DNA from: JAJPKK01 sp963802745
GTDB taxonomy: Bacteria; Pseudomonadota; Alphaproteobacteria; Rhizobiales; Xanthobacteraceae
Length of the DNA stretch: 64,000 bases
Direction of reading: 5' to 3'
Assembly (NCBI GenBank): GCA_963802745.1
Contig: CAWDKL010000057.1
Location: forward strand, 1 to 64,000
The notes under the pieces were generated by a model, which was not told where the DNA came from, did not search any database, and saw only the letters and a program-made list of their open reading frames with translations. Below are positions 25,820 to 34,448 of this stretch, in pieces. The first letter of the stretch is position 1. Each line of letters opens with the position of its first letter. The position numbers were made by a program, and so were the translations under genes.

Positions 25820-26450
25820 GGTCTCTCCCGTTAGTTTTCGAACCCAAAAGTCGCTGATCTCACGTCCGCGGGGCCGAATCGACCATTGTACGGCCGGATC
25901 CGGCTCCACATCGATTCTGCGCTACCGCCCAAGCGGCCGATTAAGGCTGCAGATGGCATCGGAATAAACGCTTTTACGTTCCCCGAATGCCGACCCGACA
26001 AGGGCGGTCCAAGTGCCGCGCTTTCATTACACTGCCCGCCTGTGGCCGTCACTACGTCATTGGCGGGCCGGAGTTCACGCATCGGTGCGCAGGCCCGGCG
26101 CGCGGAAACGCAGCGGGTCCTGCCGCGCGCAAGCGTGACACGCACCATCCTGTTCTACAGCGGGGTGTCCGGCACGCTCGGCGGTTTGGCGGCGGCAATG
26201 ACCTCCCGACACGCGTCCGTCGGTGCCGGAATGATCGGGCGGCGGTCTGGCCGGCAAGTACCGTGACGCCGAGCAGTATTGCCGTTGTGGTAAACCGCAG
26301 AACGACCTTCCATCGCGCGGTCGCTATATTTTCATGGATATATCGAAATCGCAAGTGATGCTATCGCAGGTGAAGCGTCGGTGTGCCCGGACCGGGCGGC
26401 ATCTGGCGCGAACTCTCTCCTGCACCGCAGCTAGCTTACCGGAATTTGCT
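25820..26450. other. 630-bp intergenic region, no confident gene
   Basis: Presumably holds the PQQ-dehydrogenase promoter. On the minus strand a signal-peptide-like stretch (FTTTAILLGVTVLAGQTAA, about 26310-26250) occurs, but the frame then becomes arginine-rich; a short continuation (APTDACREVIAAAKPPSVPD) lies in another frame. Too weak to call. Confidence 0.4.
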
Positions 26451-26843
26451 CTACCCAAGCAGCGCCCGCGCGACGCCATAGAGGGCACCCAGAAACAAGC
26501 CGATTTGGGCGATGAACGAGATCATCATGCCGGTCCCGCGCTTGGTCGGTTCGGCAATATAGCCGGCCGCGTACACGGCACGTCCGATCACCCAGATCAG
26601 TCCGCCGACCGCGGCGCCGATGTCATTGACCAGCAGCGCATAGAGCCACAGCGCCGGCAGGAAGAACACCATCTGCTCCACCGTGTTCATTTGCACCCGA
26701 TAGGTGCGCTCGAAGTGCTCGTTACCGGTGACGGCCGGGGCCTTGATGCCGTATTTGGCCCTCGCGCGGCCGACCGCCATCACCAGAACGAGATAAAGCA
26801 GCAGTGCCAGCAGGGTCGCGGCGGCGGTGTATGGGTAATGCAT
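26451..26843 (-). CDS. MAPEG family membrane protein
   Basis: 130 aa with four predicted helices: TAAATLLALLLYLVLVMAVG, then EHFERTYRVQMNTVEQMVFF, the family motif (ERxxRVQxNxxE), a helix containing LPALWLYALLV, and RAVYAAGYIAEPTKRG. MAPEG proteins are microsomal glutathione transferase/eicosanoid relatives; bacterial members are mostly of unknown substrate. GGAGAA upstream of ATG 26843. Confidence 0.88.
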   Translation of the reverse strand: MHYPYTAAATLLALLLYLVLVMAVGRARAKYGIKAPAVTGNEHFERTYRVQMNTVEQMVFFLPALWLYALLVNDIGAAVGGLIWVIGRAVYAAGYIAEPTKRGTGMMISFIAQIGLFLGALYGVARALLG

Positions 26844-27293
26844 CGGTATTCTCCGGTGTTGCGGGCAGGGACACCTGCGGCGCCATCAGCGCCAAAGCCT
26901 GCGCGGCGGTCAAGACCGCAGGGGGGATGGCTCGAGGGCGGCGCATTCCGTAACCCGCGTGATGCGCCGTCCGGATCGAGATCAAGATTATCGGACAGGC
27001 ACCTTCCGAGCGTGTGACGGAATCGGAGACGGGCGCCAAAAAATGAAAGCCATGCCTCCGTCTTCGGCACATCGATGCACGTATTTGCGAGGGACGCTCA
27101 TTTACCTTTCCCTGGAGGGAAAGGTCGGATCGCGCCTCGGCGCCGGGTGAGGGGAGTTCGAGCGCCGTGCAATAAATGGCTGCATGCTCGCCGTTGATCT
27201 GCATCAATGACCCAGTGATGCTTAGGATTTAATATTTTTGCAACGTGTTGGTTCGAAGCCGACATACCCGATATACAAGCAAAGGCATCTAAC
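26844..27293. other. 450-bp intergenic region with one short palindrome
   Basis: At 27105-27124 CCTTTCCCT-gg-AGGGAAAGG is a perfect hairpin followed by tcgg…gggtgagggg, a degenerate member of the CTCTCCCC/GTGAGGGG repeat family. The AT-rich stretch 27215-27245 just upstream of hsp20 may hold its promoter; no clear RpoH -35/-10 pair could be assigned. Confidence 0.5.
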
Positions 27294-27809
27294 ATGACGG
27301 AAGCAATGCCGCGAAACGAGGAAAAGAAGCTGCCGACCATATCCGGGACATTTGCGGGCCTGCGCCGGGAGATCGACCACCTGATCGACGATTTCGAACG
27401 ACGATCATGGCATTTACCGTCGGCGCGCAGTCTGTTCCACGGTGAGCCGTTTTGGCACGGCGGGCGGGGTTGGGGCAAGGCCCCCGCGGTCGATATCGTG
27501 GATACCGCGACGGCTTACGAAATCACGGCCGAGCTGCCCGGAATGGATGAAAAGAACGTCGAAGTAAAATTCGCCAATGGCCTTTTGACCATAAAGGGCG
27601 AGAAGAAGGAGGAGAAGGAAGAAAATCGAAAGAACTACCATCTGTCCGAGCGCCATTACGGCGTCTTCGAGCGTTCCTTCACGGTTCCGGATCACGTCGA
27701 TGCTTCAAAAATCGAGGCCGCGTTCAAGAACGGCGTACTGACGGTCCACCTGCCGAAGTCGCCGGAGGCGCAGAAGGCGGAGAAGCAAATCGTCATCAAG
27801 AAGGCTTGA
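27294..27809 (+). CDS. Hsp20/alpha-crystallin small heat-shock protein
   Basis: 171 aa. The alpha-crystallin domain spans about residues 62-165: PAVDIVDTATAYEITAELPG, then VEVKFANGLLTIKGEKK, RHYGVFERSFTVPDHVD and the closing AAFKNGVLTVHLPKS (GVLTV motif). N-terminal FERRSWHLPSARSLFHGEPF is a typical variable arm. A holdase chaperone. Followed 75 bp later by a CBS-domain gene on the same strand, so the two may be a stress operon. Confidence 0.93.
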   Translation: MTEAMPRNEEKKLPTISGTFAGLRREIDHLIDDFERRSWHLPSARSLFHGEPFWHGGRGWGKAPAVDIVDTATAYEITAELPGMDEKNVEVKFANGLLTIKGEKKEEKEENRKNYHLSERHYGVFERSFTVPDHVDASKIEAAFKNGVLTVHLPKSPEAQKAEKQIVIKKA

Positions 27810-27884
27810 GCTTCTTGGTGCAACCCTGGCCGCGACGAAATCCGCGACGTGGCCTCGTCGCGGTCAAAGTGGGAGACTGGGCTC

Positions 27885-28571
27885 ATGAATGCCTCCGACA
27901 TCATGGTCACCGACGTGATCACGACAACCCGCGACGGCGACGTGCAGGATGTCGCCAAGCTGCTGCTTGCCAATCGCATCAGCGCGGTCCCGGTTGTGGA
28001 TGCCGCCGGCAAGCTTGTCGGTATGGTCAGCGAGGGGGATCTGCTCCGGCGTGGTGAGGCGGGCACCGGCCACGAACGGGCGTGGTGGCTGCGGCTGCTG
28101 ATGGACCGCGATATCCTTGCCGCGGAATATTTGAAGGAGCACAGCCGCAAGATTGCCGATGTGATGACGCGTGATGTCGTCGTGGCGCACCCCGAGACCT
28201 CGGTCGCCGATATCGCGACGCTGCTCGAACGCCACCGGATCAAGCGGGTGCCGATCGTGCGCGACGGTAAATTGGTCGGCGTGGTCAGCCGCGCCAACCT
28301 CATTCAAGCCCTGGCCACTTACCGTGGGACGCCGCCGCAACCGGTCGCCGATACGGAGCTCCGCGAAAAACTGGTCGCGTTCCTGAAATCCGAGGCGTGG
28401 GTGAGGCCAAGCATGGTGAACGTCACCGTCACCGACGGCACGGTCGATCTGTGGGGCATCGTCGACTCCTCCCTGCAGAAGCAGGCGCTTCGGGTGGCGG
28501 TGGAAACCACACCGGGCGTGAAGGCGGTCAACGACAACATCCTGGTGCGCCCCGCGGGCGCAGGCATTTAG
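27885..28571 (+). CDS. CBS-pair and BON domain protein
   Basis: 228 aa. Two CBS motifs (residues 1-55, ASDIMVTDVITTTRDGDVQD; and about 87-145, VMTRDVVVAHPETSVADIAT) followed by a C-terminal BON domain (ELREKLVAFLKSEAWVRPSM, VNVTVTDGTVDLWGIVDSSL). CBS pairs bind adenosyl ligands; BON usually associates with membranes. Start at 27885 follows GGGAG; the longer frame to 27849 lacks support. Confidence 0.9.
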   Translation: MNASDIMVTDVITTTRDGDVQDVAKLLLANRISAVPVVDAAGKLVGMVSEGDLLRRGEAGTGHERAWWLRLLMDRDILAAEYLKEHSRKIADVMTRDVVVAHPETSVADIATLLERHRIKRVPIVRDGKLVGVVSRANLIQALATYRGTPPQPVADTELREKLVAFLKSEAWVRPSMVNVTVTDGTVDLWGIVDSSLQKQALRVAVETTPGVKAVNDNILVRPAGAGI

Positions 28572-28614
28572 ACGCGCGAGGTGGCGCGGCCGCCGCGTCG
28601 GCATGTTTGGCCCG

Positions 28615-29364
28615 CTAAAGCCCCGCCGAGCCGCGCCGCGCCGTGATCGCCTCCAGAAATCCCGCGAGATCGTCGGTGACATGGTCCACATGGGCGGCGT
28701 CGCGGCCTTCGAGTTCCCAGCCTTCGCGAAACACCTCGCGGGTTTGCTCCGGCACCACCAGCACCGTCGTCATCCCGAGCCGGTGCGGCACTTCGAGATT
28801 GCGGGCGAGATCCTCGAACATCGCGGCGCTGCGGGGATCGACGCCGTGCCGGGCCAGGAAGCGGTCGTAGGTCTGCGGCAGCGGCTTGGGTTCAAGCTCA
28901 CCGGCCACGATATCGAACACATCCTCGAAATGGTGCTGGACCGCGAGCCGCTGCATGATGGCGTCGGCATGCGCCCGGGTGCCGTTGGTGAGGATGAGCT
29001 TGCGGCCGGGGAGCTTTTCCAGCGCCGCGCCGAGGGCCGGGTTGGGCTCGACGGGAGAATGATCGATCTGGTGGACATATTCCAGAAAATCGTCGGAACT
29101 CATACCGTGTTCGATCATCATGCCGCGCATGGTGGTGCCGTAGCGGCGATAAAAATCCTTCTGCTTGCGGAATGCCTCGTCGTGAGTTAGCCCGAGAAAG
29201 TCCGCGATGTAGGCGCGGATGCGCTCATCGACCTGCTGCCACAGGTTGAGGTGATGCGGATAGAGCGTGTTGTCGAGGTCGAACACCCAGGTGGCGACAT
29301 GATCGAAGCCGCGCGGCGCGGCGGCAGGGGATGGGTTCGGGCTGGGCGAAGCGGCGATGGTCAT
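28615..29364 (-). CDS. HAD-family pyrimidine 5'-nucleotidase-like hydrolase
   Basis: 249 aa. HAD motif I is TWVFDLDNTLYPHHLNL (nucleophile Asp), motif II LILTNGTRAHADA, motif III lysine in ELEPKPLPQTYDRF, motif IV MFEDLARNLEVPH. This matches the group annotated pyrimidine 5'-nucleotidase (SDT1-like). The proline/alanine-rich first 20 residues may not be translated; an internal start is possible. Confidence 0.9.
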   Translation of the reverse strand: MTIAASPSPNPSPAAAPRGFDHVATWVFDLDNTLYPHHLNLWQQVDERIRAYIADFLGLTHDEAFRKQKDFYRRYGTTMRGMMIEHGMSSDDFLEYVHQIDHSPVEPNPALGAALEKLPGRKLILTNGTRAHADAIMQRLAVQHHFEDVFDIVAGELEPKPLPQTYDRFLARHGVDPRSAAMFEDLARNLEVPHRLGMTTVLVVPEQTREVFREGWELEGRDAAHVDHVTDDLAGFLEAITARRGSAGL

Positions 29365-29655
29365 GGCAGGCTTCTACGGCATTTTTCCGCGGCGAGGTAT
29401 CCGTTTTGCGCGGGAAATGCATCGTTTACGCGGTCGCGCCATTCGCGCGCCGCAGGAGGTGCGGAAGTGAGGCGCCTCGAACACGCTGATGCCGGCGGCG
29501 CCACGTCCTTTGCGGCGGTTGCACCTCGATCGAAACGGCAAAACGGATGGTGCCTTGCGGCGCTCCCTGGTGTCGCGACGCAAATTTCACTATATTTGCG
29601 CTGGTCTTGCGGGTGCGGTCCGTTCGGCCCACGACATGACGAGGTACCTAACGCG

Positions 29656-29865
29656 GTGGAACCGGATCTCAGTTTTCTCGTCCGCCAAAATGAGCGGATA
29701 CGGGCTGAAGTCGCGAGCTTGGGCGACGACATGGCGGTGTTGACCGCCATGGTCATGCGGCTCGATGGCTCGCAAACGGCATTGCTGCAGGAAGCGCGGG
29801 CGACGCATGCCCAGGTTGCTCGGATGAATGATCGCATCCGCAAGCCCGAAGCTGAGCCCCAGTAG
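29656..29865 (+). CDS. Small coiled-coil protein, unknown
   Basis: 69 aa from a GTG at 29656 (GAGG about 11 nt upstream). VEPDLSFLVRQNERIRAEVA, then LGDDMAVLTAMVMRLDGSQT and a C-terminal helix; heptads suggest a coiled coil. The frame is open upstream to 29251, but that part overlaps the HAD gene antisense. Similar in style to the small coiled-coil protein at 18.6-18.9 kb. Confidence 0.45.
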   Translation: MEPDLSFLVRQNERIRAEVASLGDDMAVLTAMVMRLDGSQTALLQEARATHAQVARMNDRIRKPEAEPQ

Positions 29866-29895
29866 CCGGCGGCAGCGTCGAGGACTCGCGAGACC

Positions 29896-29952
29896 ATGAC
29901 AACAAATCCCAAAACCGGCTTCACCTGGCCCAACAGCACCCGACTCAGATGA
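29896..29952 (+). pseudogene. Truncated 5' end of a polysaccharide-deacetylase paralogue, now an 18-codon upstream ORF
   Basis: ATG at 29896 reads MTTNPKTGFTWPNSTRLR then TGA. This matches the first residues of the deacetylase gene at 30297 (MTPKPNPGFAWPNGARIA). Its TGA overlaps the ATG of the wHTH gene (ATGA at 29949-29952). It looks like the stump of a duplicated gene into which the regulator was placed; it may now couple translation of the regulator. Confidence 0.6.
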
Positions 29953-30206
29953 CTGACGCGCCGCGCGCTGCTAAAACTTTTACGCCCAAGCAGGGTCAGT
30001 ATCTGGCGTTCATTTACGCCTATACGCGGCTGCATCGCCGGTCCCCGTCGGAAATCGATATGCAGCAATTTTTTGGTGTGACCCCGCCCTCTGTTCACCA
30101 GATGGTGCTAACACTTGAACGCGCGGGCCTCATCACCAGACAGCCAGGCGTTCCCCGAAGCATCAAATTACTTGTCGATGCAGAGGACTTGCCGGTCCTG
30201 CTTTGA
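29949..30206 (+). CDS. LexA-like winged-helix DNA-binding protein, no peptidase domain
   Basis: 85 aa. It aligns to the LexA N-terminal DNA-binding domain: FTPKQGQYLAFIYAYTRLHR, RSPSEIDMQQFFGVTPPSVH, QMVLTLERAGLITRQPGVPR, ending SIKLLVD. LexA residues for the autocleavage site and Ser/Lys dyad are absent. A putative small transcription regulator. Start at 29949 overlaps the preceding 18-codon frame. It lies 90 bp upstream of the deacetylase gene, on the same strand, and may control it. Confidence 0.8.
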   Translation: MTDAPRAAKTFTPKQGQYLAFIYAYTRLHRRSPSEIDMQQFFGVTPPSVHQMVLTLERAGLITRQPGVPRSIKLLVDAEDLPVLL

Positions 30207-30296
30207 TACCCTTCCGGATCGATCAAAACATTTGCTGAGGTAATAGCTGAAAGCGAAGCACCGATAGGTGCAACGTTATCGAGGATTTGCCAGAGG

Positions 30297-31166
30297 ATGA
30301 CACCAAAACCAAATCCCGGTTTCGCCTGGCCGAACGGCGCCCGCATAGCGGTGGCGGTCACGTGCCTGCTGGAAAACTGGTCCGGCGACAAGGGGCCGCC
30401 GTTTTCCGTGCAGACGACATCGCTCAAGCCCGGCACCCACGACCGCGCCGCGATGACGTGGGGCACCTATGGGGGCCGCGCCGGGGTGTGGCGGCTGTTG
30501 AGAATTCTCGACGCCAACAAGGTGCCGGCCACTTTCGTGGCCAATGCGCATTCGCTGGAACTGGCACCGGAAGCAGCCGCGCAGATGCTCAAATCAGGCC
30601 ACGAGATCGCGGCGCATTCCACCACCCAGGACAATATTTTGGCTTACCTTGATGCCGAAGCGGAGCAGGCGGTGATCCGCCGCTGCATCGACATTTTCCA
30701 AAAGCTCACCGGCGCGCCGCCGAAGGGCTGGCTCAGCCCGGTGCTGGCGTCATCCGCCCATACGGAAGCACTCCTCACCGCGGCGGGGTTCTTGTGGTAT
30801 GGCGACTATAACCACATCGACCTGCCATTCTGCGCCAATAACCGCAACGGCACCATCGTCGCATTCCCGCACACGGATTTCGCCGACCACCGGGTGCTGC
30901 GCGGCAATCCGCGCGACTGGTTCGAGGTCTACAAGGACAGCTTCGATTATCTCTATCAAAACGAACCGACGTCGTTCCTCAACGTCACGGTGCACTGTCA
31001 TTTCGGCGGCCGTCCGTTGATGGCCGCACAGGTGGACCGCATCCTGAAATATTTCCGCGGCTTCGCGGACGTCTGGATGGTGCGCCACGACACCTTGGCG
31101 CAGTGGGTTCGCGACAACGGGATTGCCGAGTGGAGCAACCGGGAGCGGTTTTTTCCATCCCCGTGA
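30297..31166 (+). CDS. Polysaccharide deacetylase-family protein (PuuE/allantoinase-like)
   Basis: 289 aa, NodB-homology TIM-barrel-like fold. Metal motif HxxxH in SGHEIAAHSTTQ, WLSPVLASSAHTEALLTAAG, DYNHIDLPF and a late TVHCHFGGRPLM. The canonical TFDDG motif is not present at the N-terminal strand (AVAVTCLLENWSGD), so the usual catalytic Asp pair is missing or replaced, as in PuuE-like members acting on small amides. Annotated by family only. ATG 30297 preceded by gccagagg. Confidence 0.82.
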   Translation: MTPKPNPGFAWPNGARIAVAVTCLLENWSGDKGPPFSVQTTSLKPGTHDRAAMTWGTYGGRAGVWRLLRILDANKVPATFVANAHSLELAPEAAAQMLKSGHEIAAHSTTQDNILAYLDAEAEQAVIRRCIDIFQKLTGAPPKGWLSPVLASSAHTEALLTAAGFLWYGDYNHIDLPFCANNRNGTIVAFPHTDFADHRVLRGNPRDWFEVYKDSFDYLYQNEPTSFLNVTVHCHFGGRPLMAAQVDRILKYFRGFADVWMVRHDTLAQWVRDNGIAEWSNRERFFPSP

Positions 31167-31466
31167 CCGCGGGCTCCTTCATGAACATCCCTCAGATGTT
31201 TGCACTTCTTGACCTCTCCCCCGAGGGGATAGTTCCCATGAGCTTCGCACACTTTGGTGGATGAAACCGCAGGTTGGAGTAGGTTGCGCAAAGGCGCCTG
31301 CTCAGGCCGAACCGGTACGCACCGGCGGTTCGCGCCGTGCGCACCATCGCCGCTGCCGGTGCGCACGGCGCGACCGGCCTTCGGACACTCCACAGGCCGG
31401 CGCATGCGCCTTCGCGCACCCTACGAAATTCTCACCGAGCTCAAGAGAGGTTCATAAGTACCGCCG
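31167..31466. other. 300-bp gap, repeat-filled
   Basis: A degenerate CTCTCCCCC-GAGGGGATAG hairpin lies at 31214-31230, and the 146-bp GTAGG…CCCTAC repeat takes up 31279-31424. No gene is seen. Confidence 0.6.
31279..31424. repeat. GTAGGGTG…CACCCTAC terminal-inverted repeat element, copy 1
   Basis: 146 bp. Begins gtaggttgcgcaaaggcgcc and ends cttcgcgcaccctac; the interior carries tgctcaggcc, ggtacgcaccgg and cgccgtgcgcaccat. The same sequence order occurs at 58034-58181 inside imuB; a related composite is at 63721-63901. Confidence 0.8.
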
Positions 31467-32432
31467 ATGAACTCAAGCACCATGCCGCCGTTGGCCTCCT
31501 CGGGCGATCTGATCGCCGACCGACGTTACGGCTTCGGCCGCGATCTGACGGCGCGGGGAGACATCGCCGCCGCGGCGGATCTGTTCGCCCAGGCCGCCGA
31601 AGCGGCTCCCGCGTTTGCGGCGGCTTGGTTCGCGCTCGGCGAGGCGCGGGCCAAGCTCGGCGATAATGCCGCTGCCGCCGCGGCTTTCGAACGCGCGCTC
31701 GCGGCCGATCCGGACGATCGCTGCGGCGCCGGGCTGCAGCTTGCGAGCCTCGGCGCCGCCGAAGCGGCAAGCGCCATGTCGCGCGCCTATGTGCGGACGC
31801 TGTTCGACCAGTATGCTCCCCGCTTCGACGCGGCGCTCCAGGCCCTGGCCTATCGGGGACCGGAACGCTTGCGCGCGGCCGTCGAACGGACGCGTCCCGG
31901 CACGGCCTTCGGCCGGATGCTCGATCTGGGCTGTGGCACCGGGCTTGCGGGCGCCGCGTTCCGGCCCCTGGTATCGCACCTCACCGGCGTCAACTTATCG
32001 TCCGCCATGGTGGCCCAGGCGCGCGGCAAAAACATCTACGATCGGCTGGAAACCGGCGACGTGCTGGAGTTTCTCGCCGCCGAAGGCCGTGACGGCGGCG
32101 GCTATGACCTCGTTATCGCGGCGGATGTGTTCGTCTATGTGTTCGATCTCGCGCCGGTCGCGCTCGCCGCGGCGCAGGTGCTGGGCCCGGACGGTGTGTT
32201 CGCGTTCACGGTCGAAACGCATAGCAGCGACGGTGTCGAACTCGGCGCCAAGCTGCGCTACCGCCACGGCGCCACCCATGTGCGCACCGCGCTGACGGCG
32301 GCGGGATTGCGATTGTTGGAATTGTCACCGGTCGCGACCCGCACCGAGGCGGGCGCCGACGTTCCGGGACTCTTGGTCCTGGCGGCACGGCCGGACGGCC
32401 CGGTGCCGATAATGTCATTGGCCACCGGGTGA
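31467..32432 (+). CDS. TPR repeat plus class I SAM-dependent methyltransferase
   Basis: 321 aa. N-terminal TPR pair about residues 24-90 (RGDIAAAADLFAQAAEAAPA, AAAWFALGEARAKLGDNAAA) followed by a methyltransferase domain: SAM-binding GRMLDLGCGTGLAGAAF, then LTGVNLSSAMVAQARGKNIY and YDLVIAADVFVYVFDLAPVA. Such TPR-methyltransferases are common in alphaproteobacteria, substrate unknown. The stop lies within a 12-bp hairpin that likely terminates transcription. Confidence 0.9.
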   Translation: MNSSTMPPLASSGDLIADRRYGFGRDLTARGDIAAAADLFAQAAEAAPAFAAAWFALGEARAKLGDNAAAAAAFERALAADPDDRCGAGLQLASLGAAEAASAMSRAYVRTLFDQYAPRFDAALQALAYRGPERLRAAVERTRPGTAFGRMLDLGCGTGLAGAAFRPLVSHLTGVNLSSAMVAQARGKNIYDRLETGDVLEFLAAEGRDGGGYDLVIAADVFVYVFDLAPVALAAAQVLGPDGVFAFTVETHSSDGVELGAKLRYRHGATHVRTALTAAGLRLLELSPVATRTEAGADVPGLLVLAARPDGPVPIMSLATG

Positions 32433-32454
32433 TCCGGGGAAGCCGGATCACCCG
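32426..32454. terminator. Bidirectional hairpin terminator between convergent genes
   Basis: CGGGTGATCCGG-ggaag-CCGGATCACCCG, a perfect 12-bp stem between the TPR-methyltransferase and the PQQ dehydrogenase, with gcttt about 15 nt downstream. Confidence 0.7.
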
Positions 32455-32469
32455 GGCTTCGCCTTCGCT

Positions 32470-34185
32470 TTAGAGCGCGAACACCCAAAGCATGGTTTGG
32501 TTGCGCATGTCGCGCAGTTCCGGGGTCAGGGTGAGCCGGCCCTTGGTAATCACGCTCAAGCCCGACAGGATCGCGACATACTGCTTGCCGCCGGCCTCGA
32601 AAGTGATGGGCGGAGCATTGAAGCCGGTGCCGACATTGATCTTCCACAGCGGCGCCAGGCTGGTGTCGTCATAGGCGACGAAAGTGCCGTCCGCGAGGCC
32701 GGTGAACACCAGCCCGCCGGCGGTCGCGAGCGCGCCGGTGACGTTCGGATAGGTCGAGCGCGCCCGGCCCTTCACCTCGCCGGTATAAGGATCGGCGGCG
32801 ACGATCTCGGATTCGGTGCGCGTCAGGAACCGCGTCCCGCCGCCCGGCATCCCGCCGTTCGCGCTCCTGAGCTGGTCCGGGGTCACGGTGGCTTCGTTGC
32901 AGGTCGGGCGCGAGGGAAAGTACACGAGCTTGGTGCGCGGGCTGTACGCGGCCGGCTCGTAATTGGCGCCGCCCTCGTGCGAGGGGCAGATCCGCTTGGT
33001 GCGGTCGGTCGGGGTCATGGTCTGCCGGCCGGAATAGACCTGGACGTCGCGGTTGGGATCGTAATCGACCGGCTTGCCGGTCTTCTGGTCGATGCCCTTG
33101 GTCCAGGTGATCTCTTCCATATAAGGCCTGGCCAGCAGCGGCTGCCCGTTGCTGCGCTCGAACGAATACAGGAAGCCGTTGCGGGCCGGATGCGTCACCA
33201 CCTTGTGCGCCTGGCCGCCGACCTGCCCGTCGATCAGGATGTGGGAGCCCTCTTCGTCATAGTCCCACATGTCGCCCGGCGTGTACTGGTGATACCAGTT
33301 CATCTTGCCGGCGTCGGGGTCCCACGAAATCAGGCTGTTGGTATAGAGATTGTCGCCGGGCCGGTAGTAGGCATTGAACATCGGCACCGGATTGCCGGTG
33401 CCCCACAGCACCTGGTTGGTGGCGATATCGTAGGAGCCGGTGACCCACATGGCGGCGCCGCCGGTCCGCCAGGCGTTGTTGGTATCCTTCCAGGTCTCGG
33501 AGCCGGGTTCGCCGGGCGCTGGGACCGTATATTTGCGCCACAGCACGCGGCCGGTCGCGCCATCGAGCCCGGCGATGAAGTCGCGCACGCCGCGATCGCC
33601 GCCGGCGGCGCCGACGATGATCTTGTCCTTCACGGGCAGGGGCGCCGCGGTAAGCTGCAGGTCGGCCTGGCCGTCCGACATGTTGGTCTCCCAGGCTACC
33701 TTGCCGCTCTCCTTGTCGGTCGCGATCACGCGGGGCGGGTAGCTGGCAACGCTGATGACGAAATTGCCCCACAGCGCGGCGCCGCGGTTGGACAGCGGCA
33801 ATTTTTCTTGTCCCGGGTCCATGCGCCAGACGATGCGCCCGGTCTCGCCCGAACGGCCGTCGATCTTGTAGACCACGCCCCATTGGTTGACCACATAGAG
33901 GAAGCCGTCCTCGGCCAGCGGGGTGGATTCCAGGTTCTCGAGCGTCGAGGTGCCGCCGATCGCCACCGCATAGGCGAGCTTGAGGCCCTTCACGTTGGCG
34001 GCGTTGATCTTGTCGAGCGGCGAATAACGCTGGGCGTCATAGGTCCGATGGTTCATCAGCCAGTTGCCGGGCTCCGGATTGGCGAGCCGGGCCGGCGTGA
34101 CCTCCGCCCCTAAGCCTGGCGCTGCCCAAGAAAGGACGGCGCCCGATAGCAACAGATGGCCCAGAAGATGACGGGTTGAATGCAT
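32470..34185 (-). CDS. PQQ-dependent dehydrogenase, second copy, probably lanthanide type
   Basis: 571 aa. Signal peptide (…VLSWAAPGLGAEV), propeller W-motifs (ATDKESGKVAWETNM, GLDGATGRVLWRKYTVP, WDPDAGKMNWYHQYTPGDMW, AYDDTSLAPLWKINVG). Active-site segment GDMWDYDEEGSH has the D-x-D spacing associated with lanthanide binding in XoxF-type enzymes. It differs clearly from the copy at 24 kb, so they are not a recent duplication. No haem domain. GGGAGG sits 7 nt before ATG 34185. A GlcG/HbpS-like gene is divergent upstream (34449), a common neighbour of quinoproteins. Confidence 0.86.
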   Translation of the reverse strand: MHSTRHLLGHLLLSGAVLSWAAPGLGAEVTPARLANPEPGNWLMNHRTYDAQRYSPLDKINAANVKGLKLAYAVAIGGTSTLENLESTPLAEDGFLYVVNQWGVVYKIDGRSGETGRIVWRMDPGQEKLPLSNRGAALWGNFVISVASYPPRVIATDKESGKVAWETNMSDGQADLQLTAAPLPVKDKIIVGAAGGDRGVRDFIAGLDGATGRVLWRKYTVPAPGEPGSETWKDTNNAWRTGGAAMWVTGSYDIATNQVLWGTGNPVPMFNAYYRPGDNLYTNSLISWDPDAGKMNWYHQYTPGDMWDYDEEGSHILIDGQVGGQAHKVVTHPARNGFLYSFERSNGQPLLARPYMEEITWTKGIDQKTGKPVDYDPNRDVQVYSGRQTMTPTDRTKRICPSHEGGANYEPAAYSPRTKLVYFPSRPTCNEATVTPDQLRSANGGMPGGGTRFLTRTESEIVAADPYTGEVKGRARSTYPNVTGALATAGGLVFTGLADGTFVAYDDTSLAPLWKINVGTGFNAPPITFEAGGKQYVAILSGLSVITKGRLTLTPELRDMRNQTMLWVFAL

Positions 34186-34448
34186 GATAACCTCCCTGGT
34201 ATTTTACATTGATCGACCATGGTAGCGGAGTTTCCATCGAAATAGAACGGAAGCATATGAATCGCTATTTTGATACCCATCCCTGACCTTGGTTGCAACG
34301 CGTCGGCTCAGTCTCGCCAACCCGCGACAGCTGTATGTGGCCTATGCACCGTTTGATCACAGACATTTGACACTTTCGCGGTTCCCACGTGTATTGGATC
34401 CACAGCGGCGCCATACCGGGACGGCACGGCGTGGCACCAGGAGTTCGC

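Noticed and set aside
24056..25834. 592-codon frame antisense to the PQQ dehydrogenase
   Set aside because: No motifs and no ribosome site; the opposite strand has clear quinoprotein features.
26052..26354. Small secreted protein on the minus strand
   Set aside because: A signal-like segment exists but continuing needs a frameshift and no family is recognised.
27200..27293. RpoH promoter or ROSE thermometer before hsp20
   Set aside because: No convincing -35/-10 pair and no ROSE-like stem-loop near the ribosome site could be identified.
32497..34113. 538-codon frame antisense to the second PQQ dehydrogenase
   Set aside because: Same reasoning as the other antisense frames.
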